Shown here one piece after another: positions 1 to 9,000 of a DNA stretch of 11,296 bases; positions within the stretch are counted from its first letter, which is position 1, and every line of letters begins with the position of its first letter. The translations under genes were made by a program, and so were the position numbers. The stretch lies in contig RFXC01000142.1 of the NCBI GenBank assembly GCA_009921765.1, forward strand, positions 1 to 11,296. Reading direction: 5' to 3'. Under the pieces are notes generated by a model, which worked only from the letters and a program-made list of their open reading frames with translations, was not told the DNA's origin and searched no databases. The stretch comes from Betaproteobacteria bacterium (GTDB lineage Bacteria; Pseudomonadota; Gammaproteobacteria; Burkholderiales; Burkholderiaceae).

Positions 1-3000
1 CGCGGCGCCAAGGGCTTCCTGATTGGCGGGTCGAACCTCACTGTATTCGCGGGCTACGCCAGTGGCGGGATCGATCGCAGCAAGACGCTCGCCCAGCAGG
101 CTGATCGGCTGTACGGATTCGGCGCCGAGGGCATTGAATTTGCTGTGCTCACCCTCGACACGCAGGGGGGCACCTCGTACACCGCGGCCAAGGGCGCGGT
201 GTCCAACATCCAGATCTTCGGTGTCGATCCCGATATTTTCCGCCTGCGTCTCACCGACCTGCGCTTCGAGTACAACAGTTCCTCGCAACAGGGAACAGCG
301 CTTGATTTCACGGCGATCAACGGCGGCGCCGGTCTGAATGTTCAGGCGGGCAGCAAGACCATCACCTTCGACATGAAGGGCGACAAGATCGGGGTCTATG
401 TTCGCGAAGCGCTGCTGTCGATCTCGCGCTTTGTCTATGTCCGCGGTTCGTTCGGCTTTGAGAAGGCCGAATACGGCACCTTGCGCAACAGCCGCAACAT
501 GCCGGTGGCCGAGGCCAATGGTTTCGCGGTGGGCGGCTCCAACATTGATGTGTTCATCGGCTATGCCGACGACACGCTGGATCCCACCAAGTCGCTGAGC
601 CAGCAGTCGGCGAAGCTCTACGGCCTGGGCGCCGAGGGCATCGACTTCGGTCTGATGATGATCAAGTCGAAGTCGGGTGACAGCTTCACGGCGTTGAAGG
701 CGCATGCCGATCGCATTGCCATCTACGGTTTTGATCCGAAAGACTTCGAGCTGTCGGTGAGCGGCATCGATTTCGAAGTCAACATGGGCAAGTCCATGAA
801 CGACCCGGCGCTTGATTTCATCAAGAGCTTCGGTCCCACCGGGTTCGCACTGCAAACGGGTGCTGACCCCATCATGATGGACTTCCGGGGCCCGCGCCTG
901 GCTGCGTCGTTGAGGAACGCCACGCTTCGCATCTCCGACTTCGTCTACCTGTCTGGGTCGTTTGCGTTCCAGAAGGGCGAGATGGTTCGGATCGGCGTGA
1001 AAGGTCCTCTGGGTCTCAGCGTCGACAACGTGCCGGCCGAGGCCATGACGATCGGGGCCACGAACGTTCAGGCTTTCATCGGCGCCAACGGACCGTATCG
1101 CACCGACACCAACCGCGATGGCGTAGTCAATACGCTTGATGCCATCGATCCTGATGCCGTGGGTGTGGTGGTCGACGACCTGTCGTTCGCCCTGGCGATG
1201 CTAGAAACCAAGGTGGACGTGAACAACCCGCTCACCGCAGCAGTGGCGGGTCAGAAGTTCACGGCGCTGCGGGCCAGTGCCAACCTGATCGGATTCGTCG
1301 GCCTGCCGAGCAGCCTGTCTGCCAAGTTGAAAGACATTGATGTCTACATCAACAAGTCGGACAACGAGATGTTCACCGCCGACTTCACCCAGGGCGGCAA
1401 GGTCAACGGCTTGAGTATTCCCACGGGCGATCCGAACCGTCCGGCGATCTTCAACATGGACAAGCAGATTGTGTCTGCGTCCATCGGCTTCATGAAGCTC
1501 AATGTTCTCAATGTGGTGACCGTTGAGGGTGGGCTCACGCTACAGATCCGTCGCGAAGACAATGCCGATGTGTTTGTGGCGGGCGCGAAGGTTCCGTTCA
1601 TGGGCTTCAAGGGTCTGGTGCTGGCAGGCCAGAACCTGTCGGTGTTTGCCGGGATCAATGGGCCCTATCTCACCGACTCGGACGAAGACGGAGACCTCAA
1701 GGACGAGACGCCCAACCCGAAGGCGATTGGTTTCGCGATTGCGAATGTCAACTTTGGCCTGGTAATTGCCTCGCCGCAGATCGCAGGTCAGCCGATTGAT
1801 CTGATCCGCATGATCGGCATTACCTTCAGCGCCGACTACATTGGTCTGGTGGGCACCTCGCCCTGGATCACCGCCAACATCAAGGAAGCGGTGTTTGCGC
1901 TGAATCTCGGCATCCTCAATGCATACCCGATTCCGGGCACCTTCATCGACTTTTCAAGTGTGGATGACGGTAACGAGCCGGGAATGGATATTCCGATCGG
2001 CTCCACGCGCCGAATCAACCTCAACGACCTCGATGCGAACATGATCCGCATCGGGATGCAGGCCAATCTGGGGCTGTTTGATCTCTTCAATCTCAGCCTG
2101 CCGAAGTTTGATTTCACCTTCAAGCTTCCTGATACCGGCGACCTGATCCCCACCATCGAGCTGCCCAAGCTCACCAACATTTTCCCTAGCATCTCGCCGT
2201 CAGCACCCGAGTGGATCAAGGGCGCCGTCAAGACGCTGAGCTCGATCGAGCTCTCCATCAGCGTTGACGGCATCAAGGGCAAGATCGAGATCCCCGATCT
2301 CAAGATCAACATCGGCGGCTTCATCCACTTCGAGGGTGATTTCAAGCTCACACTGGGCGACAACTTCACCGCCGACGCCAACACCGGCATCGATCCCATG
2401 GTGGGCGGTCTGGTCGACAAGGTGCTCGACATTGCCACCGATGCCCTGATCGACGAGATGCTCGGTCAGAACCTGCCGCTTGACACCAGCGATCTGAACC
2501 TGGTGCAGCGTCTGCTGGGCGTGTCAGCCGACTTCACCAAGATGTACGACGTGAAGTACGAGGGCATCTCGTTTGGTGCGAGCAACGTCAGCATGTTTGT
2601 TGGCGCGGGCACGCCCAATTTCGCCGTGCCGCTGGCCAATCAATCGCTGGTTGGATTCGGCGCGCAAGACATCGATCTCGCCTTCGGCTGGTATACGCCG
2701 AAGCTCCCGTCAGTGTTCGGAAAGCTGTTCAAGCCGAGCAAGGTGATGTCGCTCAAGGCTACGGTTGGCGAGCTGGGAGCCTACGGTTTCGGCGATGTGC
2801 TCAAGATTCTGGCTCGCGACGTCACGCTGGAAAACAACTCTGGCGGCGAGTGGGGTATCCAGGGTGTTGCCAACTTCACGGCGCTTCCGATCTATTCGGG
2901 CATGACGTCGATCGACCCGGTCACGTTGCGCGAGCGCCGCGGCAAGTACATCGACACAGGGCCGAATTCATCGGTTTCGCTGCAGTTCAATGGCACCCCG

Positions 3001-6000
3001 GTGATGGGACTTGACATAGGCCTGGCTGAAATTTCGGTGGCCGACTTCATCCACCTCAGGGGCTCGCTCGCATTCCGTCAGGGCGAGATCTACAACGTCA
3101 GGATCAATCCGGGCGGATTGAAGCCGATTTTGACCGACCTCTCCGATGTGTCGGGCATCGACTTCAACAACATCAACCTCAACGTCAGGGCGCTCACGTT
3201 GGGTGGCGCCAATCTCGAAGGCTTTGCGGGAATCGGCGGCCCTTACCGCTACGGAAACGATGTTCTGGGCAATGGGCGCCTGGACGAAGGTGAAGACCGC
3301 AACGGTAACAATCTGCTCGACCCAGGTGAAGACGCGCCCGACGGCATTCTGGACTCGATCAACGAAAGTGCGGTTGGCCTGGAGATCCATAACGTCGATT
3401 TCGGCTTTGCAATCATGCGGCCGACTGCACTCGACGCGTTTGCGGCAGCGGCCGAGTTGATGAAGATGTACGACCCCAAGTGGGTGTCGGTCAAAGCGTC
3501 CATCGAGCGGGCGGGGCTGGTCGGCATCGACGAGAATGTCCTGTCAGCCGAAGTGTTTGATGTGGAAGTCAACGTCAACACTTTCATGCTCAACGCCCCG
3601 CCGCCTGTCACCGCCGCGCTTCAGATCTTTGGTCCGCCGGTCATCAACTACAAGCAGAGCCCAAGCTTCAAGAACTTTACCGAGGACACCAACGGCGACG
3701 GCAAGCTCGATTTTGGCGAGGACAAGAATGCGAACCTCCGTCTTGACCCGGGCGAAGATCTCGACGGCGACAACATTCTCGACCTGAGCGAAGACCGCAA
3801 TCAGAACGGCAAGATCGACACTGCCGGATTTGCGTTGCCGGCTGGCGGCAACAACATGGTGTTCATCGACTTCGACTCGGAGATCATCCAGGCCAAGGTC
3901 GGCTATGCCGAGATCAACCTTGGCGGCGTGCTCCAGATGTCGGCCTCCATGGCGTTCACCAAGCGCTCGGGCGAACAGGTCACGCTGTCAAATGGTGAAA
4001 CCACCACCGTCACCACCATGGCGATCGGCATCAACGACGCCAACGCCTTCCTGGGCATACCGGTCGGCGGACATGGGTATTTTTACGACAGCAACGGTGA
4101 CGACCGCATCGACGAGGCTGATGACACCAATCAATCCGCGATTGGTCTGGTCATCGAGGATCTCGACCTCGGCATGGTCATTGCCGCGGAAACCTATATC
4201 TCGATGACGCGGGTCAGCATCGGCGTCTATCTGGCAGGTCGTGCCACGATCAAGGAGATCAAGCTCAACGGCGTACCGGGTGTGACCATGGCGGTCCGCG
4301 ATCTCGCGCTCGAGATCAACCTTGGGGTTCGCGTGAGCCTCAATCTGGGGGAGATCGTCAAGGACCCCACCACCGGCGCGGTCAGCTACACCTCCAATGT
4401 CAAGCCCACCTTTGGCCTGACCACCATCGATTTTTCCAAGGCCACCTGGACGCGGCCCTCGGAAGACGATAATGGCAATGGCGTCCTCGACAACGGCGAA
4501 GATCGCGGCAATGGCATGCTCGATCCCGGCGAGGATCTGAACAACAACGGCAGTCTCGATGCCGGCGAAGACATTGGAAACGGCCGCCTTGATCTGCGGC
4601 AGGAGAACCTCCCGGGATATGCCATTGAAACCGGCAACCCCTTCGAGCCGATTGTTCTCGATTACAACTCGCTCTTCCTGCGCGTCTTCGGCGAGGTTGA
4701 AGTCAATCTCTTCGGCTTGGCCAAGCTCGACGGCGCACTTGATTTCCGCTACAGCGAGAAAGATGGTCTGACCGCATTCGCCGATGTCACGGTGAGCGTG
4801 GGCCCGGATGGCTTCAACATCACGGCCGATGCCACGGGTCTGCTCGTGATCAACAGCGAAGGTATTGCGCTTCGCATGCTGCTCAGCGTGGCGCTTGATC
4901 TCGGGCCCGTCGTCAAACTGGATGCCGAAATCGAGCTGCGGCTCAACTCGTTCGGCAGGGACATCGTTTACAAGGTACCGGAGCAGCTTCAGGACCGGAC
5001 CGGTTTCTCCACGTTCACCGTTCCCGGTGAACCTCCAGGCAAGGAAGGCGATCCCGACTGGAAGGGCGCCACCTACATGTCGCTGGGCGGACGCGGTGTG
5101 ATCGACCTGATGTCGGGCGCGCTGATCCTCAATGGTGACTTCAACATCATCATCGCCAACACCCCGATCAAAGGCTTCGTGTTCGAACTGAACATTGCGG
5201 CCGTGCTCGATCTGCCGGTGTTCAAGCCCCTCGCTGTGGAGGGCACGCTCGGCTTTGTTGCCAATGGCGGTGAAACCGGTTTGTACGGCAGCCTGTTCGT
5301 GGGCGGCGTGGGCCCGGGATCAGTCCTTCTCGATCTGGGTGGCGTGCTCACGGTTGGCGGCAGCTTCCTGCTGCAGATCAATACCAGCTCGGCCGAGCAG
5401 AAGGTTCGGCGCATCAAGCTCAACGAAAACAGCGAAATCGTTCGCGACAGCCGCGGTTTCCTGGTGTTTGTCGACGAGGTGCTGGCGCCGCAGAGTTTGC
5501 GGATTGCCGGTTACACCGAGATCACCGTGGGCGGTGTGGTCAAGATGACCGGCGCGCTCGACCTGCGCATCGACAAGACCGGGCTCGAGTTCGCGATGAA
5601 AGTCTCGCTCGAGCTCGGTCCGCTTGGACAGATGAAGTTCGAGGGCGCGGCCGCGATCAAGACCCGCGATGGCGAAACCTTCTTTGCCCTTCGCGTTCGC
5701 ACCAGTGTGGAGCTCGGCATTGCGGTGCTTGGCATCAAGGCTGGCGCGGTGCTCGAAATCAACACCGGCTCGCAGGACTACACGCCGCTCCGTCTGCCGG
5801 GCGATACCGTCGACCCCGATCCGATCCGCGCGAACACCATTTTCCGGGTGGCGCTCGACGGCAAGATCAAGATCATCGCCTTTGATGTCGAGTTCAAGGG
5901 CGAGATCAGCATCATCGACAACATCTTCGAGATCCGCGTCGACAAGGCCGAGCTCAACTTCTTCGGTGTCTTCAAGACCTCATTTAGCGGCTATATCCGC

Positions 6001-9000
6001 TCCGATGGCCAGTTCCTGCTGAAGGGTGCAACCGACTTCAACATCGACCTCAAGATCATCAAGTTCCAGCTTGGGTGGTCGTTCACCTTCAGCAACAAGT
6101 ACTTTGCGCTGAGCGTTTACGGGCGCCTGATGATCGATATCGATCTTGGGCTGTTCAGCATCAAGACCACGCTCGCGGGCTTCAGCGGCGACATCGAACT
6201 CACGCCGGCAAGCGCAACGCTCCGCGCGAGTGTCACCGTATTTGGCTTTAGCGTTTCTGCAGGCAAGACCTGGAGCTGGGGACCCCCGCCTGTCATCAGC
6301 AGCATGGAAGGCGATACCGTCTACCTGCACATGGGCGACTACGCCAATCGTCGAGGCGAGCTTTACAACGATATCGTCCATGAGTCCTGGAGCGTGGACG
6401 CCACGCGCGACGACATGGGCAAGGTCATTCCCGAGGCCATCACCATCAGCGCGCTGGGCGAGAAAACGTCTTACACCGGCGTCAGGCGCATCGTTGCACG
6501 TAGCGGAAAGGGCAACGACACCATTCTGTTCAGCCCCGGCATCACCTCGGTGCTCGATATCGATACCGGCGAGGGCAATGACAACGTTGGCGTGATGTCG
6601 GCCGGGTCGGGCAGTGTGATTCGCGGCGGCGCCGGTCACGACAATCTCTACGGCGGCAACGATTTCCGCAACGTCAGCTTCTATGGCGATGACGGCAACG
6701 ACAAATACTTCGGCGGCGACGGCTCGGCCTACATCAACCTCGGTACGGGCAAGGACACGATCCAGGTTGCAGGCGGCAACGACACGATCGAAGCCAATGG
6801 TGCGACCTCGCTTGGCATCACGCTGGGTCGCGGCGTTCAGACCGTCAACGTGCAGGGCACGCCACTGGTCGAGATCACCGACGCGGAAAACGACACCATC
6901 ACGCTGCGTGGCGTGAACGCTGCCACGGTGAAGATGAAGACCGGCACCAACACGGTGTACACCGACTGGACGGGTGCGCTCACGATCGTGGGCGGCTCGG
7001 GCTATGACCGCGTGGTGCTGGATCCGCTCACCACGAACAAGCCGTTCGACCTCAACACCCGCGAACTGCTTTATGGCACGGGAACCAGCGCTCGCCGGAT
7101 TGCTTTCGACGATGCGCTCAATTCCATCGAGATCACCGACAACGCGGCGTCCACCATTCTGCGCAATCCCACCGGGCTCACCTGGGGATCGACCGGCCTG
7201 AAACTCACGGCGGCTGGCAGCATCGACGTGAGCAACGCATTCCTTCGCGCGCCAGGCGGATATTTCAACCTCGAGGCGGGCGCCGGTATCGTCGGTACGC
7301 TCAATACCGAGGTCGAGGGGCTCACTGTTGTCAACCGGCTTGCGTCCGGGGCCAATTCCAACATCATCATCCGCGAGGCCGACAGCCTTCGCGTGGCCGA
7401 TGGTGGCAGAGCCAACGGCGGCCTCTACACGGTCGGTGGTCGGATCGATGTCGAGATGGCGGGTGGCGAGGCGCTCCTGTCGCTTCAGTCGGGCGTGATC
7501 GAAGCGGTGGCTGCAGGCCAGCCCATCCGACTGATCGCCGACGACATCGACTTCCGCTCGGGCGACAACGCGGTTCGCGGCACGGGTACGCTCACCATCG
7601 AAGCGAAGTCTTCGAGCCAGGGCTATCGCATTGGCAGCGCGGGTCAGTCCACTTTCGGGCGTGACTTCTCCGAGAACGGAACCACCGGCTATCTTGAGCT
7701 GGGCATGGGCGACCTGTCGGCGCTCAGAGATGGCTTTAGCCAGATCACCATTGGTCGTGCCACGGGCGGTACCACCGCGCTGATGGCGATTGGCGACGTC
7801 GACGACATCCGTGTGGGTGACTTCAATTTCAACGCGAAGCTCACCGACAGCACCCGCCTCTTTGCTGACTGGTTCAAGGTCATGGGCGACGTGCGCGCCA
7901 CGCAGCCGCTATCGTTTACCGGGCGACTGATGGAGGTCCAGCGCAGCAACGAACGCACCGGGCTGTTCCAGTCGGGCGTGCGCGCAACCAGCACGACCAT
8001 CGCGCTCACCGAGCAGTTGAGCGTATCGGGCTGGATCTATGGTGACTCGCAGGTGGCGGTCAATGTCACCGCCAGCACGACGGCCGGGGGGCTGTCCCGC
8101 TACGACACGGGCGCAAACAGCGTCCGACTGGACAAGGGTGCGGAGATCCTCACCTTCAATGCCGGGAGCACGATCAGCATCAACGCGTCGGCGTCGGTGT
8201 ATAACGCGGGCAACCTGCAGGCGGGCGCACCGACGACCGCTAACGGGGCGGGCGCGGCGAACGCCAGCGTCTCGATCGTGGCCGGCACCGGGATCAAAGT
8301 CCTGGAGGGGGGCGCGGTACGCGTCACGGGCAACAGCTCGTCAGTGTCGCTCCAGTCCACCGATTTCCTGCATGTCGATTCGGGTAGTGCTGTCCTGGCT
8401 GGTGCACGCTTCGATTACGTGGGCACGACCCCGGTGGCGGTCAAAACCGCCACGGGTTCGCAACTCACGCTCAGCACCACCGGCGAGATGCGGCTGGCGG
8501 GGACAGTTACCTCGGGTGAGGGCGTCACGCTCAGCTACGGTCGCACGGTCAATGACTTTGCCGAGTATTTTGATTCGCTGAACGGGCAGCTGATCGCGAA
8601 GGTTGACCGAACGGGAACCACGCAGGCGAACCTCGACAGCATGCTCGCGTCGCTGCGGGCAGGGACGCTGCCCGGCGGTGTTCAATCGCTCATCACCGGC
8701 GCGGGTCTGCCGCTTGGCAGCACCGTATCGGTCATTGCTGTGAGCGGCCTGGTGCCGTTCGACAGCCTGAGCGACAGCGCCAAGTCTGACGTGGCGGGCT
8801 ATCTCGGCTATGCCACGAAAACCGGCGGCGGCTTCCACGATACGTTGAACGCGGCGTTCTACACCACGCTCGAGCCGGCAGCGCTCACTGCCCAGCGCAA
8901 ACTCGATATCGCGACCAGTCTTGGTTACACGGTCCTGAACGGGCTCTATTTCTTCAAGGCTGGTGCGCCCGCGGGTCGCGAACTGGTGACCTCATTCGAG

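Larger units (their letters stand above)
1..4749 (+). repeat. Divergent beta-rich repeat region, about seven units, residues 1-1583
   Basis: Protein-level repeats are seen by eye. The first two units are exactly in register: S-N-L-T-V-F-A-G-Y-A at 11-20 against S-N-I-D-V-F-I-G-Y-A at 180-189, G-A-E-G-I-[ED]-F at 41 and 210, T-A starts at 61 and 230, and G-[VF]-D-P at 74 and 243 (all 169 residues apart). L-D-F at 101 and 271 and F-V-Y-x-x-G-S-F at 144 and 314 are 170 apart. Later units are longer and more diverged. The N-x-x-x-F-x-G strand recurs near 353, 543, 860, 1069 and 1346. The G-S/G-D strand recurs near 510, 779, 1021, 1313 and 1578. The A-[IV]-G-x-x-[IV]-x-x-x-x-F-G-L-like strand follows each loop. 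Nucleotide identity between units is low apart from very short matches, so the duplications are old. No named Pfam-type domain was recognised; the fold is probably all-beta. The function is unknown, with repeated architecture and calcium loops suggesting an extracellular stalk or binding surface. Confidence 0.8.

Noticed and set aside
1105..1140. Dockerin domain of a cellulosome-type protein
   Set aside because: The single loop matches the dockerin calcium motif, but there is no second duplicated half, no helices after it and no carbohydrate-active domain. It is better explained as one of the calcium loops of the beta repeats.
1836..2438. A 200-codon minus-strand open frame
   Set aside because: Ser/Leu/Met/Pro-rich shadow translation with no motif, overlapping continuous beta-repeat sequence on the plus strand.
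3685..4605. A tandem DNA repeat or CRISPR-like array
   Set aside because: The periodicity is 36 bases in places, but the bases differ between copies through synonymous and other changes. There are no identical repeats or unique spacers, and the frame continues through it as protein.
5980..6639. A 219-codon minus-strand open frame across the RTX block
   Set aside because: Same codon-aligned antisense effect; the plus strand encodes clear RTX nonapeptides here. The frames at 2968-3390 and 8341-8838 on the minus strand are rejected for the same reason.
8039..8581. A 180-codon plus-strand open frame in another frame
   Set aside because: Arg/Ser/Pro/Ala-rich translation typical of an out-of-frame GC-rich gene. 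Frame 1 encodes beta-helix sequence through this region.
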